DNA of 64,000 bases from Cymodocea nodosa (Eukaryota > Streptophyta > Magnoliopsida > Alismatales > Cymodoceaceae), in NCBI GenBank assembly GCA_036874045.1, contig CM072338.1, positions 16,514,501 through 16,578,500 on the forward strand. Reading direction: 5' to 3'. This document shows, piece after piece, positions 51,500-62,142 of the stretch. How positions within the stretch are numbered: position 1 is the stretch's first letter; each line of letters starts with the position of its first letter. The position numbers and the translations under genes were made by a program. Below the pieces are notes generated by a model. That model saw only the letters and a program-made list of their open reading frames with translations, did not search any database and was not told the origin of the DNA.

Positions 51500-52500
51500 T
51501 TACATTTTCACTAATTACTTTAATTCATTACTTAACTTTATTAAAAATCAATTCTATTCAAATTACTTTAATTCTGTCATATGCACAAACACCTAAATTT
51601 AAATTTCTATCAAATTTCTAAACGTGCACAAACACTTAGATTTTAAATTTTTTTCATCAAATTCTATAGAATTCAAATTTTATTAGAATTTAAATTTTAC
51701 GAAATTCAAATTTTAGATACACAAACAAATCTTAAAGGTTCTCTAGTTCGAACCTTACAACATCTAGTAAAGCTTATATCTTGTCTATCAGATATCAATT
51801 TGACGACTTTAGTGTAAGATTATCCTTTGACCTCCCCCATGCTTGCGTCCGACCCTAGATGATTTTCACCCAACCTCCCTCGACATCTGAAATCTTCTAA
51901 CCTTCGAAACCTGTTAGATCTCTCAACTGTTGTTCTTGTGCCCTCCATGTGCATCTTTTTAACGTTTTCGTCACTATTTGTGCATCGTCTGCTACCCAAC
52001 CAGTCGCTCCCCATGTGCCAGGCCGAAAACCCTTGCGGGGGCCATCTCCTGGCCGAAAAACTTAACTTTCACTTGACTTCTTGATTTCCTAGCCAAAAAT
52101 TAAAGGCAAAAGAAGCAAGCAGAAGAAAAGGGCTTGCAACTCAAACATGGGGGCAAATTCATTAGAAATGGTAGTTGAGTTCACAGTCTCTAGAGAGAGG
52201 AGAGGGCGGTGTATCGACCAGAAGAATGAAATTTAGGGCACATTGGATGCGAGCAAAGTTAGAATTCTAAAGGTATAATCAAATTATTGAAATTAAACAC
52301 AATCAACAAGTCAAATACGAAAGCAGTACATTGGAAAGGAAGAATCCAAATAAGCAAACTCAAAAGTGGCTGAAAATGTATTAGTAAAATAAGTAAATTA
52401 TATTATTTTACTTTTCCTTCGAATTATTGAGCACGTATAAAAATTTAGAATTTTCTTTTTATCACTTTTTAAATATATAAACACCTTTTAAAATTTCTTA
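51500..52500. other. Spacer upstream of the MCTP gene
   Basis: The stretch at 51,570-51,740 repeats CACAAACAC and AATTCAAATTTT motifs in both orientations, which looks like a decayed TIR element. The rest shows no gene. Confidence 0.3.
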
Positions 52501-52512
52501 GACTGACGCATA

Positions 52513-52863
52513 TGGGCCGATTGTACAACGCCGACCCAGCCCAATGGAGATGTCCGTGGGAGCGCTTTAGAACTCTTCGTCGATACGGAAAGTGCGGTGT
52601 CGGAGGAAGGGGAGACGGTAGACAATGGAATATGCGATGATTTTTCCGTCGTTTTGATCGACGCGTCAACTAATATTATTATAAGAAATCATCACAAAAC
52701 TCTTTAAATGTGTCCTTTCAAATAAAAACAAAAGGCAAAGAAGCATGGCAGACAAAGTCCTGCGTGCAATGCTGTGAAAAGGAGCAGGAGGAAAAAGAAA
52801 AAGAAAACGGTGGGTGTTGTTCCGGAGTTGTCGTTCCATCCCCTCTCTGGCGTTCTAGGGTTT
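52513..52863 (+). promoter_or_regulatory. Probable promoter and leader of the MCTP gene
   Basis: TGGGCC (52513-52518) and AGCCCA (52538-52543) are site II-type elements in opposite orientations. CTAGGGTTT (52855-52863) is a telo-box of the kind found near plant transcription starts. The coding ATG is 1.3 kb downstream, preceded by TTGTCCAGTAG, which fits a splice acceptor, so a 5'-UTR intron is inferred. The donor is not fixed. Confidence 0.4.
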
Positions 52864-53036
52864 GTGCATTTCGTTTCTTTCGCACCGCACTTGTTCCTCC
52901 CGCTTTCTTCTCCACCGTCCCAGGTCTACATTCTTCTTTTCTTTGTTATTCTTCCTAGTTCTAATGTAAGGGTGCTGGTTTCCAGTACTTTTACGAAATA
53001 CTTCTTCCAGTTGGGATCTGGAGATGTTAGGGTTCT

Positions 53037-53037
<1 letters not shown>

Positions 53038-53067
<30 letters not shown>
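53038..53067. repeat. Poly-T tract, 30 bases
   Basis: An uninterrupted run of 30 T lies in the inferred 5'-UTR intron of the MCTP gene. Confidence 0.9.
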
Positions 53068-54153
53068 CTGATTTGAAGCAAACCCTTCTATTGAAGAGAT
53101 GCAAGAAGTTTCACGTTGTAATTTATAAGATCAAAATGTACAGCAGAAACCCAAGATTTGTTAGGGCAGTAGAACACCATGTTTCTGATTCCAGACTGAC
53201 AACCGCAATCTCACTTCTTTTAATCCTTCAAGGTCTTTACTTCTTGGTTTGGATTGTTTCGGTGGTGGTGGTGGGTTTGGACTCCTGCACGGCTGGTGGA
53301 ATGCCAGAATCAAGGCAACTCCTGCACCTCTCCTCCATCCGTCATCCCACGTTGGCAGGATGGTTGAGAGTACGCGACAGCAGGGCAGCTGCAGTGTTTC
53401 AGTTGTTGGGATTCTGCTACTATGCTTCTTTGCTTTAGTTTTTGAGATCTAGCTCTGGTTCTTACTTTTCCGACGATTTTCGTTGCTTGGGGGTTTTGTT
53501 TATGTGCTGTTTCTCTTTGTGGACGGGAATGTGTGATGCGGGTGGTCACCTCCAGTGTTTCGCTTTGGATGTTTGGTATTCTGGTGCTTAACTCGGCCGA
53601 TGTTTGGGTTTCAGCTGCTAAAGATCTAGTTTTTTTTTTTTTTTCGGGTTTCCGCTGCTAAGGATCTAGGTTTTTTTAGGGTTTCTGGTTTTATCAAGTC
53701 TTTCTACGTTCTGGAAGGCATTGTAGAATATTGTTGCTCTTTTAGAGGATGGAAAATCCGAAGCTGCTTCTTACCCTTAAGATATTTCACATTTGGTTTT
53801 TTGTTTTAGAGGTGACAGCGTAGACGTTGGACTCCATCGGTTGGATTTTCCTTTTCCTGCTAGTGTGGAAAAGTTTCGATCTTTCGGTTCTATATTGGGC
53901 TTTTCTGTCATTTCCTCTGAGGTGCCAAAGTTTCAAACGGTGGTTGGTAAGACTTCCATCGGAGGGTTAGGTCATTGCAGAGGAGAAATGTCGTAACTTT
54001 CCTTTTTATATTGTTATTCTTCAAAACAAAGACGAAGCTTGTTGGAGTTTCATATTCTGGAGTATATTTTGTTTATGTTGTATGTGCTTGCCTTCTCATA
54101 TCATCTTGACTGCTCTCCTTATCTGATTACTTGTTTTCTTTGTCCAGTAGATC

Positions 54154-56481
54154 ATGATGATGCACCGGCCACTCCCTCCAGAGGATTACTCTCTAAAAAA
54201 GACAACTCCTCATCTTGGTGGAGGACATGCTGGAGACAAGCCCTCCAGCACCTATGATCTTGTTGAGCAAATGCAGTATCTTTACGTCCGTGTGGTCAAA
54301 GCCAAAGACCTACCAGCCAAGGATGTCACTGGAAGTTGTGATCCTTATGTTGAAGTGAAGCTGGGGAACTACAAGGGAACGACACGATATTATGAGAAAA
54401 AGACTAACCCTGAGTGGAATCAGGTATTTGCCTTTTCGAAGGACCGCATCCAGGCCTCGATGCTGGAGATCTTAGTCAAGGACAAGGATTATGGTAAGGA
54501 TGACATTATTGGGCGTGCATCATTTGATCTTGCTGAGATTCCAAAGCGTGTACCTCCAGATAGTCCCTTGGCACCTCAGTGGTATAGATTAGATGATCGC
54601 AAGGGGGATAAGGTCAAAGGAGAACTAATGCTCGCTGTTTGGATGGGCACACAGGCTGATGAGGCATTTCCAGAGGCATGGCATTCGGATGCTGCTACCG
54701 TCCCCAGTGATGGGCTTGCAAGTATAAGGTCGAAGGTCTATTTGTCTCCCAAACTTTGGTATGTTAGAGTTAACGTCATAGAAGCTCAGGATTTGCAGCT
54801 TCTGGACAAGGGTAGGTACCCAGAAGTTTTTGTTAAGGCTATTCTTGGGAATCAGGCATTGAGAACTCGCATATCACATAGTAGGAGCAATAATCCGATG
54901 TGGAATGAGGATTTGATGTTTGTTGCAGCAGAGCCCTTTGAGGATCCATTGATTCTCAGTGTGGAGGACAGGGTAGGTCCCAACAAGGATGAGGTACTGG
55001 GGAAGACCGCTATAGCATTGTACAATGTTGACAGAAGGTGGGATCACAGGGTGGTAAATAGCAGATGGTATACAATCGAAAAGCACGTTGAGGTCATGGA
55101 TGGCGAGAAGAAAAAGGAGATCAAGTTCTCGAGCAGGATTCATCTAAGGATTTGTTTGGATGGTGGTTACCATGTTTTGGACGAATCGACGCACTACAGT
55201 AGTGATCTCAGGCCAACTGTCAAGCAGCTCTGGAAACCAAGCATTGGAGTTTTGGAATTGGGTATACTTACAGCTCAAGGGCTTCTGCCCATGAAGACCA
55301 AAGATGGACGAGGAACCACCGATGCTTACTGTGTTGCTAAGTATGGGCAGAAATGGGTTCGCACAAGGACCATCATCGACAGTTTCACTCCAAAGTGGAA
55401 TGAGCAGTATACATGGGAGATATATGATCCATGTACTGTGGTCACAGTTGGTGTTTTCGATAACTGCCACTTACAAGGTGACAAGGGTAATGGCTCAAGG
55501 GATTCCAGAATTGGAAAGGTGAGGATTCGGCTTTCTACGCTTGAGGCCGATAAAGTCTACACACATTCTTACCCACTGTTAGTTCTGCATCCCTCTGGTG
55601 TGAAGAAAATGGGAGAGGTTCAGCTGGCTATCAGGTTTACATGTTCGTCTTTGCTAAACATGATGCATATCTATTCTCAACCATTGCTCCCTAAGATGCA
55701 TTATCTGCATCCATTAACCGTTACACAGCTTGATAGCCTGCGGCATCAGGCCACGCAGATTGTCTCCATGAGAATGAGCCGTGCAGAGCCACCGCTGAGA
55801 AGAGAGGTTGTGGAGTACATGTTAGATGTTGATTCTCATATGTGGAGCATGCGGAGGAGCAAAGCTAATTTTTTCCGGATTATGGGCGTCATGAGTGGAC
55901 TGATCGCAATGGGAAAGTGGTTTGATCAGATTTGCAATTGGAGAAATCCATTGACCACGATACTGATCCACATCCTCTACATAATACTGGTATTGTACCC
56001 TGAACTGGTCCTGCCAACACTTTTTCTGTACCTGTTCTTGATCGGCGTCTGGTACTTCCGGTGGAGGCCGAGGCAGCCTCCCCACATGGACACCCGACTT
56101 TCCCATGCAGAGAATGTTCATCCCGACGAGCTCGACGAAGAATTTGATACTTTCCCAACATCTAGGCCACCGGATATGGTCAGAATGAGGTATGATCGTC
56201 TGAGAAGTGTTGCTGGAAGAGTACAGACGGTGGTCGGGGACCTGGCCACACAAGGGGAGAGACTGCAATCTCTTTTGAGCTGGAGAGACCCAAGGGCAAC
56301 TGCCCTCTTCTTGAATTTCTGTCTGGTTGCTGCCATCGTGCTCTATGTTACCCCGTTTCGTGTGGTTTGCCTCCTTTGGGGCATGTACGTGCTGAGGCAT
56401 CCCAGGTTTCGTGCCAAGCTACCCTCAGTTCCGCTCAATTTCTTCAGGAGGTTGCCTGCAAGAACTGACTGCATGCTGTGA
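54154..56481 (+). CDS. Multiple C2 domain and transmembrane region protein (MCTP/FTIP family, MCTP3/4-like)
   Basis: MCTP proteins anchor in the ER by a C-terminal membrane region and bind plasma-membrane lipids through C2 domains. They tether membranes at plasmodesmata and traffic mobile proteins (FTIP1 carries florigen). The 775-residue frame has no intron, as in Arabidopsis MCTP3/4. C2 domains lie at roughly 41-150 (QYLYVRVVKAKDLPAKD, SCDPYVEVKLG), 201-310 (LWYVRVNVIEAQDL) and 364-480 (GVLELGILTAQGLL, TTDAYCVAKYGQKW). The C-terminal PRT_C region has hydrophobic segments near 605-650 and 720-755 and the family-typical end NFFRRLPARTDCML. Acidic Ca2+-site residues are present in the first and third C2 domains; the second has GRYPEV in place of a DPY motif, as is usual for the group. 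Length is normal. The first in-frame ATG follows the acceptor-like TTGTCCAGTAG directly. Confidence 0.97.
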   Translation: MMMHRPLPPEDYSLKKTTPHLGGGHAGDKPSSTYDLVEQMQYLYVRVVKAKDLPAKDVTGSCDPYVEVKLGNYKGTTRYYEKKTNPEWNQVFAFSKDRIQASMLEILVKDKDYGKDDIIGRASFDLAEIPKRVPPDSPLAPQWYRLDDRKGDKVKGELMLAVWMGTQADEAFPEAWHSDAATVPSDGLASIRSKVYLSPKLWYVRVNVIEAQDLQLLDKGRYPEVFVKAILGNQALRTRISHSRSNNPMWNEDLMFVAAEPFEDPLILSVEDRVGPNKDEVLGKTAIALYNVDRRWDHRVVNSRWYTIEKHVEVMDGEKKKEIKFSSRIHLRICLDGGYHVLDESTHYSSDLRPTVKQLWKPSIGVLELGILTAQGLLPMKTKDGRGTTDAYCVAKYGQKWVRTRTIIDSFTPKWNEQYTWEIYDPCTVVTVGVFDNCHLQGDKGNGSRDSRIGKVRIRLSTLEADKVYTHSYPLLVLHPSGVKKMGEVQLAIRFTCSSLLNMMHIYSQPLLPKMHYLHPLTVTQLDSLRHQATQIVSMRMSRAEPPLRREVVEYMLDVDSHMWSMRRSKANFFRIMGVMSGLIAMGKWFDQICNWRNPLTTILIHILYIILVLYPELVLPTLFLYLFLIGVWYFRWRPRQPPHMDTRLSHAENVHPDELDEEFDTFPTSRPPDMVRMRYDRLRSVAGRVQTVVGDLATQGERLQSLLSWRDPRATALFLNFCLVAAIVLYVTPFRVVCLLWGMYVLRHPRFRAKLPSVPLNFFRRLPARTDCML

Positions 56482-56765
56482 TGTGATCTCTTTGCTGGAG
56501 TTGGTGACTCGTGGGAAGATGGATTGACAACTATCAATGCTTTTCCTCTGTTGGGTGTTGGTTACTCTTCCAGATTCAATTGCCCACTCAACAACAAAAT
56601 CAAACTGTTGCCGAGGCCCGCGTCTAGTGTTTTGTACTAGAGACGATGCTTTTAATATGTATGCTATTGTCTGTTATGAAATTCGATGCCCGTCTTCTTT
56701 GCTATGAAATGTCTTTTTCCTTTAATCAACACAATCTGCCATAAGTATATTTTCCCTCAAATCAC

Positions 56766-56802
<37 letters not shown>
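56766..56802. repeat. (CA)n(TA)n microsatellite
   Basis: About ten CA units run straight into about nine TA units in the 3' flank of the MCTP gene. Confidence 0.9.
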
Positions 56803-56935
56803 GTTTTCTTTTTACATTTTTCCTCCTTTTCTCTTACCCTCTCCCATGTTGTTCCTTGCTTTTAATATTTACTCTCTCTCGTGTTTTTAAAATTCCTTCA
56901 ATCTTGTGATGTTTTAAATTTAGTTAGGTATATGT

Positions 56936-57840
56936 GAAATTTAGAAATGGTATCTATCTATTGGATTTACTTTGCTTTTACCCTACTGAGATATCAAATG
57001 GATCTCTTCCCTTACTGAAATTGAATTCTTTCACATCTTATTAACCCTGTGGGAACCCCCCCCCCACCCCTCCCTTTCTGTTGCAGGAATTCAAATCAAG
57101 TCTCTTTGGTATCAAGTACAAATTTCATTTAACAACTCTCAAAGAATTCCTGCGTTATTTATTCTCTCATTTTTGTTTTCTCATAGAAACTCTATCATTA
57201 GATGACCATTTTTGAAAAGGGTTATATATTGCTTAGTTTTATGAAAACATCTCTGGTGGAGAATCAAGCATTATCATACACATCAGAACTTTTTATTGTA
57301 ACCTACAATTCTTCATTTCCACAAGATAGAATTTTGTTGTGTTTTTATTGTCGACGAGCCAAATTCTAATGACTCCATGCATACAACAATATTCTGCCCC
57401 CAACAAAATTAGCCTAAAATTTATTTAGTTTTTCGTTAAACGTTGGAGTTGGGAAATTTTTTTGTTATAATTGAAATTTTTTGTATTTTTTGAATATTAG
57501 TTGTATTAAAGAATTAAATTTTTTTTTAAAAAAAAAAATTATCATTTCTTTCTTATCATATACTAAACCTTTTTGTCGTAATTTTCATCAAAATTTTTCA
57601 TCATATATTAATCTGAATTTTCATCAAAACTTTCTATCCTATATTAAAAAAAAATTAAAAAAAAAAAAATATATCTATTATAATTTTTTTTTTTCTTTTT
57701 CGTTATAATTTTGCATTATTTACTGACAGGCCCTAAAAGTCAGTTCCCCGTTCTTCTTCTGCTAAAACTCTTGTTCCTGCTTCTGAGAGAGCTTGTGTTC
57801 CATCGAATTTCTTGGGGAAGCCGGAACATGTTCTGCGCGT
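56936..57840 (+). pseudogene. Partial pseudogene copy of the cap guanine-N7 methyltransferase
   Basis: This block aligns by eye with the intact gene upstream. 56,938-56,982 matches exon 8 (42,160-42,205, text like TATTGGATTTRCTTTG). 57,086-57,131 matches exon 9 (42316-42366), with a TTGCAG acceptor ahead and GGTATCAAGTACAAATTTCA within. 57,160-57,400 matches intron 9 to about 42,640. 57,410-57,460 then jumps to intron 10 (about 47,995), and 57,735-57,840 matches the exon 11 area (GGGGAAGCCGGAACATG). Exon 10 and the intron 9 copia element are absent. Exon 9 has lost its downstream GT donor and reading frames are broken, so it cannot code for the enzyme. It has the same orientation as the source gene. 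Confidence 0.8.
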
Positions 57841-58540
57841 ACCGTCACCCTGAAGTACCACACATCTTAATTTACGCTTTTCATATTTTTGTTGGGTCTT
57901 ATCACCGAAACGCCAAGTGGTTTAATATTTCATGTACCGAGAAGAAGTTACGTTCTTAATGGTAACCTCGTCAAGTCCGTGTCTGTTTCGCTCAATCATA
58001 TTCTGTGGTACGATTTGAGTGATATGACAATTCGAGAGCTTATCTACGACGAAGACGTCGCCGAATCCTCTTACCATGATCTCAAACTTGTAGCCTACCG
58101 AGAGATTCGGGATAATTTTATAGAAAATATTAGCTAATTAAATCATTTTAAATTATTCGACACCACCAAACAGTTTATTTTTCTTTTAGAAAAATACATC
58201 ATATCAATCCCACTTATTTAGTTTTCCGTTATATTTATGTAAGTTAAGATTTAGGACTTTAAGGCTTATGGTAGGATTTTTTAAAAAAATCTTTGATTTT
58301 TAACGTAAAATAATAAACTGTAGCAGCTTCATTTATCTTTAAATTTTTTTATTTTTTTGAAATTCACTTAACGTAGTTATCAGCAAATTAGTACAAAAAT
58401 ATAATACGAAACATGGTCAGATCATCTAATTTAACGAGAATTGGTTTGATATTATAGACGGTCGGATGATGGAGAACATATTCCAACGGTAGAGATTCAA
58501 TCTAGCACTACTGCTACCATCCCACATCTATAATATCACT
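57841..58540. other. Spacer upstream of the eL6 gene
   Basis: No gene was recognised. A short open stretch at 57,889-58,137 has no known domain. The region ends at the telo-box of the ribosomal protein gene. Confidence 0.35.
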
Positions 58541-58544
58541 GCCG

Positions 58545-58553
58545 CTAGGGTTT
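58545..58553 (+). promoter_or_regulatory. Telo-box near the eL6 transcription start
   Basis: CTAGGGTTT lies 82 bases upstream of the ATG. The reverse complement AAACCCTAG is the telo-box common in plant ribosomal protein and translation genes, where it helps growth-linked expression. Confidence 0.6.
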
Positions 58554-58634
58554 CGTCCTGACACGCAGAGGAGCCGGGGCCGCCACCATCCCAATCTCTC
58601 TCGCCCACCCTCGTCTACCGCAGTGACGTCCGCA

Positions 58635-61600
58635 ATGGCGCCGGCGGCGAAGCCCAGGGCTACCAGGAATCCGGAGATCGCCCACGGGATCAGGAAATAC
58701 TCCCGGTCGAAGATGTATCACAAGCGCGGCCTCTGGGCCATCAAGGCCAAGCACGCCGGCGTCTTCCCCCGCCACGAGAAGAAGCCGGCGGAGCCTAAGC
58801 CTCAGGAGAAGCCCCCTAAGTTCTATCCGGCCGACGATATCCGAACCCGCAGGCCTGTCAAGCGCAAGAACAAACCTACCAAGCTGAGGTACATAACTCT
58901 TTCTTCCTCCTCCTACCAGATCTCTTATGATTATGATTTTTTTTTTCCTTTGTTGGGAATAGGGAGAGCATCACACCGGGGACCATTCTGATTCTTTTGG
59001 CAGGGAGATTTATGGGGAAGAGAGTCATATTTCTCAAGCAGCTTCCGTCAGGGTTGCTTCTTATCACCGGTAAATTTATGCTTCATTTAAGTTTTCGGCT
59101 TTGTGAGATTACTTTTGACCATCTCCTGAATATATAATTTTGGTATCTGCTTTTTCCGGAATTAATTTCTAAATTTCTGCCTCATTTCAGTTTCCGTTTC
59201 TGTGAGATTATTTTTGTCTGTCTTCTGAATAGTTGCTTTTGCTATCTGCTTTTTCCGGAATTAATTTCTTGCGATCGGTTTGGCTGCTACATTTTGCTGG
59301 AGGTTGTATTGCTGCACTATAATGTGCACCTCTATATAGTTTAGATTCACGTTTATAGAACCAGAATTGTGTTATTGATATATTCGACACCCTTATTTTC
59401 TCGTTGTTTCGTTAGCTGATCCATTGTAAGCATACATTTTAAGGCATCAAAATGCCTGAGGTAAGCTTGGCCCGCAGGCGATGCTTAGGTGCCCATTTAA
59501 ATATCTATTTTATTTTTATGCATATATTATTCATATTTATAATATTTAATAGAAATGTATATACTATTAGCTCTATTATTAACTAAATAACATTGAGACA
59601 CATAAATAATCTTAAGTTATTATCTAACCACATAGTATAATAGTACTAAAATGTGGCATACATATCAATAATTATATATTCTTCATTAATATTCCATCAA
59701 AAGATATACGTTTAAGTTTTTTGTAAAGAAAAATTTAAAACATATATTTAATTAAATAGATTCAACGGAAGATTTTGTTATGAGACTTGGCCATTCTTGG
59801 GCGTCTAGGTACCTCTTTAGTGCTTTTCATAAAAAGTACGATTGTAATTTCATTGTTTGTATGATTGTGTTAGGCAAATGGACCAACTTTGTGGTATGTT
59901 TTGGATCCATTTTATTCAAAATTTTATACCATCTATTCATTTCATGTTTTTAGATGATGTAATTTTTTTGAGTTATTAGTTTGTTGTTTGGGGTGGTTAA
60001 ATCTGGAAAGGTTCCGCTCTTTTGAATGGCCCTGTCAAGCTACAATTGTAGTAGTGTGGATAACTCATATTGACTTGCCCATTTTTATCTTTGGATTAAT
60101 TTTTGAAGATGAGATTGGGGTACTCATACCCCATGTAAACTATTGATTTAAATGAGTTTGTTTATCATCCTTTGCATTTGGTGCATGATAATTGTTCTGG
60201 CTTAGGCAATCTAGGGTTGTAAAGGGAATTTCATTGGCAAGATATGGTCTTATTTATAAGGATTGGTGTCGCACTAAAAGTCTAGACTGATAATGAAGGT
60301 TCAACACTTTCCTCTTAAGTAGTCTGCAACATTCTAGTATGTTGAGTGTGACTTGGCTCACCTGGCCTTCACTCGACTCATCTGGCCTCCTTGTCAGTTA
60401 CTCTACTAACGAGTAATGTTGGGCTAGAAGCAAACCCAACATTGTTAGCCACGATAGGTGGTGGATGTTGGGCTAGGGGCAAACCCAACAATCCCTCTCC
60501 CCCCCAAGACCTAACACTTTTCTCTTAAGTAGTCTGCAGCACTCTAGTGTGTTGTGTATGACATGACTCACTTGACCCATCTAGCTTTCTTGTTGGTCAC
60601 TTTGCCAATGAGCGATATTGGGCCAGAGGCAAACCCAACACCGTTAGCCATGGTGGGTGGACATTGAGCCAGGAGTAAACCCAACGTTACCTTTCATCAT
60701 CGAGTCTTTGACCTTCAAAAAAGTGATTCAATCTGGGTATATCTACCAAAATTTATGCACGGTTTGTATATTGCTTGTTTTTCTGAGCAGCAGAAGAGTA
60801 AAAATTTGTCTTTAGCTTTCTATAGTTCTATATTCATTTGTGGGAAATAAGTCAAATCCAAGTGCCATATATGTAACTATTTTTCCAGCATAATGTTAGA
60901 AAACGATAACACAATTTCTGCATGATGATTTTGCGCAATCTTTGTTATTGCTTTTCAGAAGCATCGTCCTATATAGTTGTATTGTAATCTAATCATTATC
61001 TTACACATACATGAAACATGACTGTACTTTTGGATTTGAGGTAGATTTTTTATCTGGTTGAATGATAGAATTAGATGTAGTTGATTGAATTTTTTTTGTT
61101 TCTGCAGATTGTCTTCAATTTTCTTGTCACTTGGTTCATCATCTTTATTATTATTTTGATGCTCCAATTAAGTCTATTACCACATTATTTTTATGCAATA
61201 TGCAGTAGTTGATGGAGTTGCTAAAGTCCTGCTTTTAAAAAAAAATGGAATTATTAAAGTTAAATGGTTGCACAATCATGTGGACAATTTTTAAAATTAA
61301 ACTGGAATGAATTTTTTAATCCTAGCTTTTTTCCATGTTCAAATTTTGAAAGTGGTAGATGTTCTCTAATGCAATATATATATTTTATTGTGCACTATAT
61401 ATCATTCTTATTTTTTTCTCTTTGTATTAATCTTTTTCGAGTGAAAGCATTGCTAGTAATGTGTGATAAGTAGCTATTAGTGGAAAATAGATGTGTAGGA
61501 AATTTTGCTTGCCTAAGCATGGAAATGTGATGCATTTCCTCGCTAGCCTCTTGTCTGGGTTTGATGCCATGGTGTTGTTTTTGAGGTCATAAATTTTAAA

Positions 61601-62142
61601 TTAATAGCACTCTTACTATTTATTTTTTCGAGCAAAATTTGATGGTTCTCTCAATCATGTGCTTGATTAGTCATTATTGTGGCGTTGAGATTTCTTTTTT
61701 TTTTGTATTTTTATATAGGCCCATTTAGAGTCAATGGTGTTCCATTGAGGCGTATAAACCAGTCATATGTAATTGGGACATCGACTAAGATTGATATCTC
61801 TGGTGTTAACGTGGATAAGATTGAGGACAAATACTTCATGAAAGAAGCAAAAAAGAAGAAAAAGAAGGGAGAGGAAGAATTTTTTGAGGCGGAGAAAGAG
61901 GTTTGTTGCTTGTATGGAGACACCATTTGTTGGATTCATCTTCTTTTCTGTGCTGATGCCATTTTTCCTTCTCTTCATCGGTACAGGAGAAGAAGACACT
62001 TCCACAGGATAAAAAGGATGACCAGAAGGCTGTTGATGAACAATTGATGAAGGCCATTGAAGCAGTTCCAGATTTGAAGCCTTACTTGGCTGCTCGGTTT
62101 ACCCTTAGGTCCGGCATGAAGCCTCATGAGTTGGTGTTCTAG
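58635..62142 (+). CDS. RPL6: 60S ribosomal protein L6 (eL6)
   Basis: eL6 is a structural protein of the cytosolic large ribosomal subunit. Four exons (58635-58888, 58963-59069, 61719-61900, 61987-62142) total 699 bases, or 232 residues plus stop, the usual plant length. Features include the basic N-terminal extension ([18 protein letters not shown]), the [20 protein letters not shown] core start, [20 protein letters not shown], the [16 protein letters not shown] motif, a Lys-rich run ([19 protein letters not shown]) and the ending [12 protein letters not shown]. All introns are GT-AG. Intron 2 (59070-61718) is large and carries a dispersed repeat and a direct duplication. The ATG context and family length fix the start. 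Confidence 0.97.
59433..59830. repeat. Dispersed repeat, copy 3
   Basis: It lies in eL6 intron 2. GATGCTTAGGTGCCCATTTA, the AT-rich core (TTTATAATATTTAATAG) and the AATATTCCATCA motif match the copies at 2.9 kb and 13.8 kb. It ends with GGGCGTCTAGGTACC-type text. Confidence 0.55.
60303..60695. repeat. Direct duplication, period about 211 bases, in eL6 intron 2
   Basis: AACACTTTCCTCTTAAGTAG and AACACTTTTCTCTTAAGTAG start two copies (60303 and 60514) that run in parallel through ACTC/GACTCA-type text to GGCAAACCCAAC. Each copy itself contains the phrase TTGGGC(C/T)AG then AAACCCAACA twice. Divergence between copies is moderate. Confidence 0.65.

Noticed and set aside
53073-53438. A 121-codon open frame upstream of the MCTP gene
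   Set aside because: There is no recognisable domain, the composition is low-complexity, and it lies in the inferred leader intron.
55822-56400. A 192-codon minus-strand open frame
   Set aside because: It is antisense to the MCTP coding exon, with no domain. It is a shadow of the real gene.
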